The position numbers were made by a program, and so were the translations under genes. Source: Brochothrix thermosphacta DSM 20171 = FSL F6-1036 (GTDB lineage: Bacteria; Bacillota; Bacilli; Lactobacillales; Listeriaceae). From it: a stretch of 64,000 bases of DNA. Positions 25,579-35,118 of the stretch are shown here, piece after piece (positions within the stretch are counted from its first letter, which is position 1; each line of letters opens with the position of its first letter). The notes under the pieces are model-generated. The model saw only the letters and a list, made by a program, of their open reading frames with translations. It had not been told where the DNA came from and searched no databases. Where the stretch lies: positions 2,170,001 through 2,234,000 of the forward strand of contig NZ_CP145608.1 of the NCBI RefSeq assembly GCF_036884295.1, read 5' to 3'.

Positions 25579-25605
25579 TGCTTCGATAAAAATAATGGTC
25601 CCCTC

Positions 25606-26298
25606 CTATACGTGAATTTCAATTCCATAGATTTTTTTCAATGATTGTGGTGTAAACAGCTCATCCACAGATCCAAATAACGTATAATCTGGATGTAACA
25701 GAATAACATCATCAAAATATTCTCTTACTTTTGTCAAATCATGGTGAACAATCACTACTGTTTTACCTGCTGCTTTAAGTTTACGAATACGCTTCATGAT
25801 AATGCCTTCACTCACCATATCAACACCTGCAAAAGGTTCATCGAGTAAATAAATATCTGCTTCTTGAACCAATGCGCGTGCAATAACTACACGTTGTAAT
25901 TGACCCCCTGATAACTCTGATATTTGTCTTTTGACAAATTCTGCCATTTCAACAGACTCTAAACTCTCAATGACTTTTTCTTTTTCCTTTTTACCTGGGC
26001 GTTTAAATAAACCCAATGATGGATAAGTTCCCATTAAAACCATATCGAATACTGTAATCGGGAATGTTAAATCAATTGATTGTCGCTGTGGTACATATGA
26101 GATGATATCTTTCTCATTATTTAAGGTGATTGTTCCAGTATCAGAAGGTATTAATTTCATAATAGCCTTTATAAATGTCGATTTACCAGCACCATTTGGT
26201 CCTAATACACCTGTTAGCTTTCCTGCTTTTATCGTTAAACTTACATCATTAAGCACCTGGTTATTACCGTATGAAACGGATAAATTTTTTATTTCCAT
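25606..26298 (-). CDS. mntB: Manganese/zinc ABC transporter ATPase
   Basis: A 230-aa ATPase. Walker A is GPNGAGKST, the signature LSGGQLQRVVIARAL, Walker B IYLLDEPFAGVD and the switch His in VIVHHDLTKV. YVPQRQSIDLTFPITVFDMVLMG is typical of the metal-uptake group. The ATG at 26298 follows GGAGGAG. First gene of the operon; the promoter should lie in the divergent region at 26299-26550. I could not identify a MntR or Zur site with confidence. Confidence 0.92.
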   Translation of the reverse strand: MEIKNLSVSYGNNQVLNDVSLTIKAGKLTGVLGPNGAGKSTFIKAIMKLIPSDTGTITLNNEKDIISYVPQRQSIDLTFPITVFDMVLMGTYPSLGLFKRPGKKEKEKVIESLESVEMAEFVKRQISELSGGQLQRVVIARALVQEADIYLLDEPFAGVDMVSEGIIMKRIRKLKAAGKTVVIVHHDLTKVREYFDDVILLHPDYTLFGSVDELFTPQSLKKIYGIEIHV

Positions 26299-26550
26299 AG
26301 CTCCTCCTTTGTTGTCTATAACTAATAATGTTTCCCTAGACCAACTTAATCAAAGTATACTTGAGAACACTTCCGCTTGTAAAGTGTTTTCTCTTATTAA
26401 TTACGTTCCCTTTTATCGGAATAATCTGTTATTTCTATTTTATCTATTTACAGACTATTCTAAATATTGTATAGTATACAGAATACATTCGTCTCTTATA
26501 CATTGTATGTGTTTAATGTATGAGGAAAATTCGATATTGGGGGAAATGAC

Positions 26551-28215
26551 ATGAAACTTAAATCTTGGAAGAAAAAAGGAACACTGGTAACATCTGTTGT
26601 TCTAACGGCTGTTATCTTAGGCGCATGTGGTAGCTCTGGGGCAAAAGATGACAAAAAATCAGAAACAGCTTCAAAAATTAAATTAAGTGCTCAAACAAAC
26701 ATCTCATATATGGATTCACGTCTTGCTACTGATGAATCAAGTATACAAACGCTTAATCAAACGAATGAAGGACTCTATACGTATGATTTAGAGGGTAAAT
26801 TAATTCCAGCAGCTGCGAAAGAAAAAGCTCAAACAAACAAAGACAAAACTGTTTATACATTTACACTTCGTGATGATGCAAAATGGTCTAATGACAAGCC
26901 TGTAACAGCGGAAGATTTTGTTTATGCTTGGAAAAGCGCCGTTGATCCTAAAACAGGTTCACAATACTCATATCTTTATGATGGCGTTGTGAAAAACGCA
27001 ACAGCCATTCTTGGTGGTAAGAAAAATCCTAAAGAATTAGGTATCAAAGCGGTTGATTATAAAAAAATTGAAGTCACTTTGGAAAAACCCGTACCTTACT
27101 TTGAGTCATTACTTGCGTTCTCTGTTTTCTTCCCATTAAATGAAGAGTTTGTAAAAGATCAAGGTGATAAATATGCAAAAAACAGTGAGCATATTCTTTT
27201 TAATGGGCCATATAAAATGAAAGATTGGGACCCAACTTCTGACTCATGGACACTTGTTAAAAATGATAAGTACTGGGATAAGAAAAATGTGAAAACAGAT
27301 ACTTTTGTTTATAACGTTATTGCTAACTCTGGTACAGGTGCAAACTTATTCGAAACTGGCGAATTAGATCGTGCTGAATTAACAGGTGATTTCGCTAAAC
27401 AATACAAATCAAACGAGAATTTTGTTAGTACAGCAGGTGCTTTTATGTATTACATCAAATACAGCCAAAAAGTAGATGTTGCAAAAACTGGACTTGATAA
27501 TCTTAACTTACGTAAAGCATTAAATGCTGCAATTGATAGCAAAGGCTTAACTGAACATGTCCTTTCTAACGGTTCAACACCTGCTGAAGGTATTGTTCCT
27601 GCTAACTTCGTAACAAATCCTGATACAGGTGCTGATTTCCGTAAAGATGCTAAACCAGTTATTAAATTTGATGCAACTGAAGCGAAAAAATTGTTAGAGC
27701 TTGCGAAAAAGGAAACAGGCAAATCAACATTTACAATTGAATTATTAAACGATGATGCTGATGGTAGTAAACCAACAGCCGAATACATTCAAGATCAATG
27801 GCAAAAAAACCTTCCTGGCGTAAAGGTATCGTTAAAAACATTACCTTATAAAAACAGACTTGAACTTAATGCCAGTGGTGATTTCCAAGCGCAATTAACA
27901 CGTTGGGGACCAGATTATCAAGACCCTTCAACATACATTGACCTCTTTAAAACTGGTTCTTCATATAATATGATGGATTACAGCAACCCTAAATTTGATG
28001 ATTTACTTGTTGAAGCTTCAACAACTCAAGCTACTAAACCATTAGAACGTTGGAACACTTATATTGAAGCTGAAAAAATTGCGATCAAAGATGACGCTGC
28101 TTCTGCACCACTTTATCAAAATGCAATTGCTTCTTTAGAAAATCCAAAACTTAAAAACTTTAAACGTTTCCCATATACTATGACTGCTTTAAAATATGTT
28201 TATCTTGAAAAATAA
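26551..28215 (+). CDS. oppA: Oligopeptide-binding lipoprotein OppA, first copy
   Basis: A 554-aa SBP_bac_5 family lipoprotein with lipobox LGACG. It shows family blocks LNQTNEGLYTYD, WSNDKPVTAEDFVYAWKSAVDP, AEHILFNGPYKMKDW-like text, LRKALNAAIDSK and QAQLTRWGPDYQDPSTY. The ATG at 26551 follows GGGGGAAATG. It has its own terminator. Family knowledge: it captures peptides for OppBCDF. No Opp permease or ATPase gene is nearby, so it must use a transporter encoded elsewhere. Confidence 0.93.
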   Translation: MKLKSWKKKGTLVTSVVLTAVILGACGSSGAKDDKKSETASKIKLSAQTNISYMDSRLATDESSIQTLNQTNEGLYTYDLEGKLIPAAAKEKAQTNKDKTVYTFTLRDDAKWSNDKPVTAEDFVYAWKSAVDPKTGSQYSYLYDGVVKNATAILGGKKNPKELGIKAVDYKKIEVTLEKPVPYFESLLAFSVFFPLNEEFVKDQGDKYAKNSEHILFNGPYKMKDWDPTSDSWTLVKNDKYWDKKNVKTDTFVYNVIANSGTGANLFETGELDRAELTGDFAKQYKSNENFVSTAGAFMYYIKYSQKVDVAKTGLDNLNLRKALNAAIDSKGLTEHVLSNGSTPAEGIVPANFVTNPDTGADFRKDAKPVIKFDATEAKKLLELAKKETGKSTFTIELLNDDADGSKPTAEYIQDQWQKNLPGVKVSLKTLPYKNRLELNASGDFQAQLTRWGPDYQDPSTYIDLFKTGSSYNMMDYSNPKFDDLLVEASTTQATKPLERWNTYIEAEKIAIKDDAASAPLYQNAIASLENPKLKNFKRFPYTMTALKYVYLEK

Positions 28216-28230
28216 ATAATTTTAATTTAA

Positions 28231-28268
28231 AAAAGACTAGCAAACAGAAATTGTTTGCTAGTCTTTTT
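28231..28268 (+). terminator. Terminator of the first oppA
   Basis: AAAAGACTAGCAAACA pairs with TGTTTGCTAGTCTTTT around a short loop, then T5. Confidence 0.92.
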
Positions 28269-28405
28269 GTATGCCACTATACATTATTTTTAATTAATAC
28301 CTGTATTTTTAAATTACACACATTAATATTTTATAAAAAAAACGTTTACATTAACATTTTTCTGCTGTACGATTTAGTTAATCGTGACCTAAGGGGGAAT
28401 TATTT

Positions 28406-30076
28406 ATGGTAAAAAAAACGCATGTTTTTCGTCTCTTGCTAATTATTGTTGCAAGCACTGCACTTCTAATGACTGCCTGCTCAAATAAATCTGGAAAAGG
28501 CGAAGCTACTGAAGAAAAAATAACAAATGATACACCGATACATTTATCTACCCAAGTTCCTATCAGCACACTTGATCCTCGTCTCATTGCTGATAGATCG
28601 AGCATGGAACACCTCAATCAAACAAATGAAGGTTTGTATGCTTATAACGCTGAAGGGCAACTCACACCAGCGGCAGCTGCTGATTTCCCTAAAATAAATA
28701 AAGAGCGTACTATCTATACAATTCCAATCAGAAAAAATGGCATTTGGTCTAATGGTGACCCTGTCACAGCTCATGATTTTGAATATTCATGGAAAAGTGC
28801 TATTTCACCAAATTCTGGTTCACAACTCACTTATATGTTCGACGGTCTTTTGAAAAATGCAAATGCAATACTAAAAAACGAGGCTAAACCAGAAAGTTTA
28901 GGTGTAAAAGCTTTGGATGATTATACGCTTCAAGTAACGTTAGAACGTCCTGTTGCCTATTTTCCAAGACTGTTACCGTATACAATTTTCTATCCTATCA
29001 ATGAAAAATACGCAAATAAACAAGGTGATAAATTCGGAACAGATGCTGAACATATTTTGTTCAATGGTCCCTATATCATTAAAAACTGGAAACAATCTGC
29101 AAACTCATGGCGTTATGAACAAAACAAAGATTATTGGAATAAAGATAGCGTAAAAACTGCTAACTTTACCTTTGATGTTGTTCCTGATTCTAATACTGGC
29201 GCCAATCTGTTTGAAGCAAAAAAACTTGATTATGTTGAATTGTCTAGCGACTTTGCTAAACAATATAAGGATAATAAAGATTTTGTTGCCTTTCCCGGTG
29301 ATACAACCAAATTTATTCGGTTCAACCAAAAACATGACGTTAATACTAGCCACCTTGACAATACTGATTTACGGTTAGCTTTATCATTGGCAATTGATCG
29401 TGACATGTTGGTGAATAAAGTACTTGATAATGGTTCGACTGTAACAAAAGGCTTAGTACCTGCTGGTTTTGTTTCCAATCCTGTAACTAAAAAAGATTAT
29501 CGCAAACAAGCACCTGATGTTGTTTTTTCTAATAATGAAGCTGCACAAGAACACTTTGCAAAAGCAAAAAAAGCTTTGGCAAAACAAACCTTCTCTATCG
29601 AATTGTTAGTTGATGATAGTGATAATTCCAAAGTTGTTTCTGAATTTGTTAAAGAACAATGGGAGAAAAAACTTCCGGGTGTCAATGTTGAAATCAAACG
29701 TGTTCCTGCTAAATTACGACAAGAATTAGATGGAAAAGGCGATTATCAAGCACAATTAACTGGCTGGTCGCCAAACTATCAAGATCCACTGACTTATTTA
29801 GAAATATTCAAAAGCTCGTATCCTGGTGAATCAATGGGCTACAAAAATGAAAAATTCGATCAGTTAATTAACGATGTTGAGACTAAATTATATGATAATG
29901 AAACTGAACGTTGGAAAACAATGGTTGAAGCTGAAAAAGTAGCCATTGAAGAAAGTGCTGCTGTAGCGCCACTATTCGTTAACTCCGTTACCGTTTTAAA
30001 AAATCCGGAATTGCAAGACTATAAATTACATCCCTATACGCTGTTAGCACTTCGTTATATGTATCTGGGTAAATAA
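28406..30076 (+). CDS. oppA: Oligopeptide-binding lipoprotein OppA, second copy
   Basis: A 556-aa paralog of the preceding gene, with lipobox MTACS and the same order of motifs (LNQTNEGLYAYN, WSNGDPVTAHDFEYSWKSA, AEHILFNGPYIIKNW, QAQLTGWSPNYQDPLTY). Differences are spread over the whole length, so the duplication is not recent. It is separately transcribed, behind a terminator and with its own GGGGG site. It probably has different peptide preferences and shares one Opp transporter; that is inference. Confidence 0.92.
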   Translation: MVKKTHVFRLLLIIVASTALLMTACSNKSGKGEATEEKITNDTPIHLSTQVPISTLDPRLIADRSSMEHLNQTNEGLYAYNAEGQLTPAAAADFPKINKERTIYTIPIRKNGIWSNGDPVTAHDFEYSWKSAISPNSGSQLTYMFDGLLKNANAILKNEAKPESLGVKALDDYTLQVTLERPVAYFPRLLPYTIFYPINEKYANKQGDKFGTDAEHILFNGPYIIKNWKQSANSWRYEQNKDYWNKDSVKTANFTFDVVPDSNTGANLFEAKKLDYVELSSDFAKQYKDNKDFVAFPGDTTKFIRFNQKHDVNTSHLDNTDLRLALSLAIDRDMLVNKVLDNGSTVTKGLVPAGFVSNPVTKKDYRKQAPDVVFSNNEAAQEHFAKAKKALAKQTFSIELLVDDSDNSKVVSEFVKEQWEKKLPGVNVEIKRVPAKLRQELDGKGDYQAQLTGWSPNYQDPLTYLEIFKSSYPGESMGYKNEKFDQLINDVETKLYDNETERWKTMVEAEKVAIEESAAVAPLFVNSVTVLKNPELQDYKLHPYTLLALRYMYLGK

Positions 30077-30081
30077 GAAAA

Positions 30082-30129
30082 TCCCCAAGAAGTTAGAGTG
30101 TTCATCTACTTCTTGGGGATTTTTTTTTA
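30082..30129. terminator. Bidirectional terminator between oppA and the amino-acid permease
   Basis: AATCCCCAAGAAGT pairs with ACTTCTTGGGGATT, followed by T-runs on both strands. The minus-strand permease stop codon lies in the T-run. Confidence 0.9.
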
Positions 30130-31440
30130 ATCTTTACGATGTATTAACCAATACAGTGGTAATCCTATTAAAACAATACCAATAGAAATTGCTACACCAA
30201 CTAAATCAGCTGCAACTTGGCTCCAAATAATATAGACAGAGCCTAAGATTGCTACAATTGGTGTAAAAGGATACAGTGGCACTCGATAACTTAATTTAAC
30301 GCCCTTATTACGTTTACGCATTATGAATACACCTATAAAAGCAAAAACATAAAATAGATAAATAACAAAAATACATATGACTGATAAATAATCAGCATCA
30401 AAGAATAACATCATTATAATTGAAAATAGCATAATTATTCCAATAGATACAATTGGTGTATTTGCTTTAGGATGTACATAAGCTAATTGTTTAGAGAATG
30501 GTAAATCATTTTCTTTTGCCATCGCATAAACAATACGAGGGAAAGTCATTATTTTACCATTTAAACAGCCTAATATTGAAATAATAATAGCAATATTAAG
30601 TAATTTCCCGCCGATATCACCAAATAACATTGTTGCAACAAAGGGAGCTGCTTTTTCACCTTCAGCGATAATCGTATCTGCAGGCAACATTTTATAAATT
30701 GCTAAGTTAATCATGATATAACAAAACATTACGACTAACAATCCAATAGTCATTGCTCTAGGCAATAATTTTTGTGGGTTTTTAAGTTCACCTGCCATAT
30801 TAGATAATAAAATCCAACCATCATAGGCATACAATGTTGCTAAAATAGCCACACCAAAACTTCCAGTTGTAGTTGAGGTCGCCTGTGTTAAAACTTGACC
30901 AAGAGCCGCCTCGTCACCTTGTATTAATCCAAATACAATGATTGCAGCGATAGGAACCAATTTACAAACCGTTGTGATAATTTGGGCACTTGCACCATAA
31001 CGTTTGTTGAGCATGTTTAAGAACATTACACCTACTGCTGCAATAATTGCAATCGGTATTTGCCATTGATCTCCTAGTCCGAAAAAATGAACCATTAATA
31101 CTGCTAAATATAAACTTAACGATGCTATGATTGCAGGACCATAAATAATTATTTGCATCCAACCAGCCAAAAAGCCCCATACTTTACCATAAATATGGCT
31201 CATATAAATATAAAGACCACCTGTATATGGAAGTTGTGTACCAATTTCAGCAATTGTTAATCCAGCTGCGATTGTTAAAATCCCACCTGCCGCCCAAGCT
31301 GCTAATGCCATATTTGCACTTCCTACTTCACCTAATACAGAAGCAGGCTTAAAAAATACGCCTGAACCAATAATTGTACCAATAATTAGGGCTAGAGCAG
31401 ACCATATCCCTAGTGTTGGTTTTAGTTCATTTTCTTTCAT
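30127..31440 (-). CDS. APC-family amino-acid permease (LAT/SteT-like)
   Basis: A 437-aa membrane protein from the ATG at 31440, with GGAGGT 4 nt upstream. About twelve helices are expected. The substrate-binding first helix reads ALALIIGTIIGSGVFF, the APC consensus, and PYTGGLYIYMSHIYGKVWGFLAGW follows. Overall it resembles the LAT subgroup that includes the serine/threonine exchanger SteT of Bacillus. The substrate cannot be set from sequence. A monocistronic unit between rpoN and the shared terminator. Confidence 0.85.
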   Translation of the reverse strand: MKENELKPTLGIWSALALIIGTIIGSGVFFKPASVLGEVGSANMALAAWAAGGILTIAAGLTIAEIGTQLPYTGGLYIYMSHIYGKVWGFLAGWMQIIIYGPAIIASLSLYLAVLMVHFFGLGDQWQIPIAIIAAVGVMFLNMLNKRYGASAQIITTVCKLVPIAAIIVFGLIQGDEAALGQVLTQATSTTTGSFGVAILATLYAYDGWILLSNMAGELKNPQKLLPRAMTIGLLVVMFCYIMINLAIYKMLPADTIIAEGEKAAPFVATMLFGDIGGKLLNIAIIISILGCLNGKIMTFPRIVYAMAKENDLPFSKQLAYVHPKANTPIVSIGIIMLFSIIMMLFFDADYLSVICIFVIYLFYVFAFIGVFIMRKRNKGVKLSYRVPLYPFTPIVAILGSVYIIWSQVAADLVGVAISIGIVLIGLPLYWLIHRKD

Positions 31441-31549
31441 AGTTACCTCCACCTATTATTTTTGACTTGTAAAAAAACAATAGGTTGATTATATCATAGT
31501 TTGCACTGCCAAAGTATTTCCCTTTTATCCTTTTTATATGCAATTATTG

Positions 31550-32869
31550 CTAAAAGCGTTTTCGCTGTTGTGCAGAACCGATATGCAGCTGTGTACGGTA
31601 CTTAGCAACCGTTCGACGTGAGATGACAATATCGCTTTTTTTCAAAAGATCCGTTATTTTCTGATCAGATAGCGGTTTTTTTGTATCCTCTTCTGCTATT
31701 ATTACTTTAATCAATTCTTGAACCGTTTTATTCGAGATATTATTTTCCGAGACACCTTGAGTGAAAAATGAGCGCAATTCATAAATTCCAAAACTTGTTT
31801 CGAGATATTTATTATTAACTGTTCGACTAATTGTTGACTCATGCACGTCAATTTCTTTGGCCACATCCATAAATGTCATCGGTTGTAAGGGGTGATGTTC
31901 TTCGTTAAAAAAGGAGTGTTGTCTTTGCAGAATGGCTTCTGTCACTGCAGTTATTGTTGAAATACGTTTATCTAGCACTTGCTTAATCCAGTGATAGTCA
32001 GCTTGCTTTTGTTGCAAGTACTGTTGCACTTCACTTTCCGTTTCAGCCTTCATCGAGTCGAAATAGCTCGTATTGAATTGTACTTCCGGAATGCCTGAGT
32101 TGATTGGAATAATTTGCCATGCATCAGCAACTCTTGTAACCCGAACATCTGGTGATATATACAGATTTGTTTCTTCGTTAAATCGCTTTCCAGGATAGGG
32201 TGTGAGTGTTTTAATATAATCAGCAATTTTTTCAATTTCTTGTAGACTAATATTTTCAGAAATAGCAATTTTCTGCCATTTTTTTTGCGAGAACTCTTCA
32301 AAATGATTTTGAATGATTCTAAATGCGCTTTTAGGCGCGCGAATATCGCGATCGATTTGTAAACAAATACATTCACTCAATGACCTTGCACCTATACCGG
32401 CTGGATCCAGTTGTTGCAATAAGGTTAGCCCATTTTCAAACTCAACTTCAGTTGCATCGATACTATCACTTAACTCTTGATATGTAAATTTAAGGTAGCC
32501 GTTCTCATCTAAATTATCCACTAGAAACTGAACAATATCTCTTAACTTCATTTCGCGCATACTTAACATAACTTGTTCATGTAAAAATTGGGCTAAATTC
32601 TTTGTTTTTTCTGGAAGTTGTCCAATAACATCGTAATCATCGCTTGTATTTTTATACTGTTCTTTATACGTTTCTTTAAATCTATTCTTATCCAACACAC
32701 TCTTTTGGTCCACAACAATATCCAAAAATGGATTTTCTAATGCTTTATCTTCAAGATAAGCTGTCAGTTCCTCTTTTGTATATTGCAAAACCGCAATTGC
32801 TTGTGAGAGTTCTTGTGTCATTTTTATCGTTTGACGTTGCTCTTGGAGATGTTTATGTTCTAAATTCAT
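31550..32869 (-). CDS. rpoN: RNA polymerase sigma-54 factor
   Basis: A 439-aa protein. The Gln-rich activator-interacting N-terminus (about 1-50, QEQRQTIKMTQELSQAIAVLQY) and the core-binding region (about 100-290, with LDPAGIGARSLSECICLQ) are present. The DNA-binding part has the HTH (MDVAKEIDVHESTISRTVNNKY) and the RpoN box ISRRTVAKYR near the C-terminus. Family knowledge: sigma-54 reads -24/-12 promoters and needs an AAA+ activator. In this window the activator manR (43355) and a perfect -24/-12 promoter (46319) are its evident partners. Confidence 0.95.
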   Translation of the reverse strand: MNLEHKHLQEQRQTIKMTQELSQAIAVLQYTKEELTAYLEDKALENPFLDIVVDQKSVLDKNRFKETYKEQYKNTSDDYDVIGQLPEKTKNLAQFLHEQVMLSMREMKLRDIVQFLVDNLDENGYLKFTYQELSDSIDATEVEFENGLTLLQQLDPAGIGARSLSECICLQIDRDIRAPKSAFRIIQNHFEEFSQKKWQKIAISENISLQEIEKIADYIKTLTPYPGKRFNEETNLYISPDVRVTRVADAWQIIPINSGIPEVQFNTSYFDSMKAETESEVQQYLQQKQADYHWIKQVLDKRISTITAVTEAILQRQHSFFNEEHHPLQPMTFMDVAKEIDVHESTISRTVNNKYLETSFGIYELRSFFTQGVSENNISNKTVQELIKVIIAEEDTKKPLSDQKITDLLKKSDIVISRRTVAKYRTQLHIGSAQQRKRF

Positions 32870-32938
32870 AGCTCCTCCTTCACTGTTAAACAGAGTAGTA
32901 TAATCCCATCGTAATTTTATATGTAGTAATTGTCAATA

Positions 32939-32977
32939 AAAAATGAAGGTCGCCATGTGCGCAACCTTCATTTTGTG
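32939..32977 (-). terminator. Terminator of the padR-like gene
   Basis: AAATGAAGGT and ACCTTCATTT pair around GCGCACATGGCG, with T's following on the minus strand. Confidence 0.85.
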
Positions 32978-32986
32978 TATAAAATA

Positions 32987-33493
32987 TTATAACTTTTTTA
33001 TCATTTGTTTAGACCATTTACGAGCTAATTGCAACTCTTTCATCTCTGTTTCAATTAACCCATTAACGTGCTCATTAATCTCATGAGCTAAAATGGATTT
33101 TTTATAATTAATCAATATCGTTGTGTATTGAACATAATTCGCATAAATATTAACTGCATCGTAGCGGCTAATCCACTTAATGGCACTTAATTTCACTTTA
33201 AAATGCATCATATACAAATGTTTGAACTCGATTGGTTCAACCATTAATTTATTGAACTCCAGTCTGCCTTTTTCTGTAATTTGATAATCTTTTTTACTTT
33301 TCTCATTACTTTCATGAACGATAGCCTCAATCAGTCCTACTTCTGACAATTCATGTATCAATGGATATAATACGCCCCAACTAATTTTTTTAAAAGGCCC
33401 TAATACATCATTAAGCACGCTTTTCAGCAGATAACCATGCATATCTTTTTCCATCAGTGTTCCTAAAATAAACAGTGTGTATATTTTTTTCAT
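32987..33493 (-). CDS. PadR-family transcriptional regulator
   Basis: A 168-aa protein from the ATG at 33493, about 10 nt behind AGGAGG; upstream GTG and ATG codons overlap or crowd that site. The N-terminal PadR winged helix (about 1-85) reads FILGTLMEKDMHGYLLKSVLNDV, then ISWGVLYPLIHELSEVGLIEA. The C-terminal half is helical and forms the dimer arm. Family knowledge: PadR regulators usually repress a nearby membrane or efflux gene. A 16-bp palindrome at 33637 between it and the divergent VanZ-like gene is the obvious candidate operator. Confidence 0.85.
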   Translation of the reverse strand: MKKIYTLFILGTLMEKDMHGYLLKSVLNDVLGPFKKISWGVLYPLIHELSEVGLIEAIVHESNEKSKKDYQITEKGRLEFNKLMVEPIEFKHLYMMHFKVKLSAIKWISRYDAVNIYANYVQYTTILINYKKSILAHEINEHVNGLIETEMKELQLARKWSKQMIKKL

Positions 33494-33636
33494 CGGCAAC
33501 ATTCCTCCTAAAACCACATACGTTTTATTGAGTCTGCGATTTTTAAATTTTAAATCATTTTGAAATATGAAAAATACATTCCACCCATAATATGTTAAAA
33601 TGAAGTGCCTTCACTATCCTCTCCTCTGGATAGATC

Positions 33637-33652
33637 GACTAGTTAACTAGTC
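33637..33652. promoter_or_regulatory. Perfect 16-bp palindrome, candidate PadR operator
   Basis: GACTAGTTAACTAGTC is a perfect palindrome between two divergent genes. A second inverted pair (TATCC...GGATA, 33615-33632) lies next to it. PadR operators are often AT-rich palindromes of this size. Confidence 0.55.
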
Positions 33653-33717
33653 TGATACTGTTTTACGAAATATATACTTAAAATGATAACGCCGAAAAGA
33701 GATAGGAGCGATTTTAC

Positions 33718-34224
33718 ATGAAAAAAAACAATGTTATTGGATTTACTTCTTTAATTATATTACTAGTTATTGCTGGAACAATTTTTTATTCTTCTTCTCA
33801 ACCATATGGGAAACAAACACTTATTCCTGTTTTAGAGACATCTCTGTCTACAAAACCCTTCGAAGATGTATTAATGAAGGTGGAATTTACTTACGGAAGT
33901 CAACCCGTTAGTATTGCTAAAGGGGGGTATTATCATTTCATTGAATTTTTTATTCGTAAAGCAGCACACTTTTCAATCTATTTTATTATGGGAATGATTT
34001 ATATCTTAATTTTACATTCTTTCAGGGTTAAAAAGCAACTGATTTGGGTGTTATCTCCTATTACTTTAAGCCTGTTTGCAGTGACTGATGAATGGCACCA
34101 ATCATTCACAGTAGATAGAACACCTCTTGTTTCTGACGTTATATTAGATAGCATTGGTGCTTTATTAGGTATACTATTAATGATTATTATCTTAAGAATC
34201 AGAAAAAAACGTCAACTTTCCTAG
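33718..34224 (+). CDS. VanZ-family membrane protein
   Basis: A 168-aa protein with membrane helices at about 7-25, 85-105, 112-128 and 142-160. The VanZ signature is present: FIRKAAHFSIYFIMG, then TDEWHQSFTVDRTPLVSDVILDSIGALLG. Family knowledge: VanZ proteins are linked to low-level teicoplanin or lipoglycopeptide tolerance, but most family members are uncharacterised. Divergent from the PadR-type regulator, which may control it. The ATG at 33718 lies behind GATAGGAG. Confidence 0.85.
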   Translation: MKKNNVIGFTSLIILLVIAGTIFYSSSQPYGKQTLIPVLETSLSTKPFEDVLMKVEFTYGSQPVSIAKGGYYHFIEFFIRKAAHFSIYFIMGMIYILILHSFRVKKQLIWVLSPITLSLFAVTDEWHQSFTVDRTPLVSDVILDSIGALLGILLMIIILRIRKKRQLS

Positions 34225-34247
34225 TATTTGAAAGACATGAAAACGGA

Positions 34248-34401
34248 AACAACCTGTTTGGTATTAAAGATATTGGAGAAAAATGAAGTAGGTTATCTAT
34301 ACCTAATGATTTTTTGAAATAGCTGAAAATATCGGTTGTTGACGTTGGAGAAAAATCAGAATGATAACAACCTGTTTGGTATTAAAGATATTGGAGAAAA
34401 A
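34248..34401. repeat. 36-bp direct repeat pair
   Basis: Two copies (34248-34283 and 34366-34401) begin AACAACCTGTTTGGTATTAA and end TTGGAGAAAAA. They are identical by eye and 118 bp apart. A short extra copy of GTTGGAGAAAAA lies between them at about 34344-34355. No gene is visible. Confidence 0.8.
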
Positions 34402-34466
34402 CTCACTCATTAAACGTAAAATGAAAGTATCTTCAACCTTGTCAAAATAACGATTATTTAGAATAC

Positions 34467-34527
34467 AAAAAAGAGGGCGTGTTAGATTAGGAATTTTAAG
34501 TCCCACTCTAACACGCCCTCTTTTTTA
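34467..34527. terminator. Strong bidirectional terminator
   Basis: AAAAGAGGGCGTGTTAGA pairs perfectly with TCTAACACGCCCTCTTTT. It separates the VanZ-like region from the converging chromate-transporter genes. Confidence 0.92.
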
Positions 34528-34581
34528 TCATTATGAACATTCACAAAAGAATACGTGTTCTGCTTCTGTTGCAAACAAGTT

Positions 34582-35118
34582 TTATAACAGTGGTAATATA
34601 AGTCCACCATATACAAAGGCACCTAAAATAACCAAGGCTGGATGGTATTTCATTTTTTCTAACGCAATATAACTGATGATTGCAAGAATTACAAATTGAA
34701 TCCAGCCTAGTTGTACGATTGATGTTTTACCCATCGTATAGGTCACACTGAACATTAACATTGCAACAACAGGCTGTACCATTAACATAATACCTAACAT
34801 TACTTTTGATTTTTTATATTGATCTAGTTTTTTAAAGATCACAATAAAAATAATCGCTGAAGGTAATACTGTAGCGATAATCGCAACAATTGAACCAAGT
34901 ATTCCCATCACAGGATAACCGACTGAAACTGCTAATTTAGTTGCAATTGGGCCTGGTAAAGCATTAGCTAAGGCAATTCCATTTGAAAAGTCGCTTTGAC
35001 TCATCCACTGATGTTTTTCTACTTCATGAAACACTAATGGGATTGATGCGGGACCACCACCATAACCAAAAATATTTGCTGTGAAAAATGACTTAAATAA
35101 TTCCCAAAGTACGATCAT
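34582..35118 (-). CDS. chrA: Chromate-transporter-family half protein, second gene
   Basis: A 178-aa membrane protein consisting of one CHR domain. Motifs are FGYGGGPASIPLVFHEVEKHQWMS at the N-terminus and FSNGIALANALPGPIATKLAVSVGY. Family knowledge: short-chain CHR proteins are encoded as adjacent pairs that insert in opposite topology and work together; chromate or sulfate efflux is known for some, but many have no known substrate. It overlaps the preceding gene by 4 nt. Confidence 0.88.
   Translation of the reverse strand: MIVLWELFKSFFTANIFGYGGGPASIPLVFHEVEKHQWMSQSDFSNGIALANALPGPIATKLAVSVGYPVMGILGSIVAIIATVLPSAIIFIVIFKKLDQYKKSKVMLGIMLMVQPVVAMLMFSVTYTMGKTSIVQLGWIQFVILAIISYIALEKMKYHPALVILGAFVYGGLILPLL

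Noticed and set aside
26299-26550. MntR or Zur operator upstream of the metal transporter
   Set aside because: I saw only weak partial palindromes, not enough to call a site.
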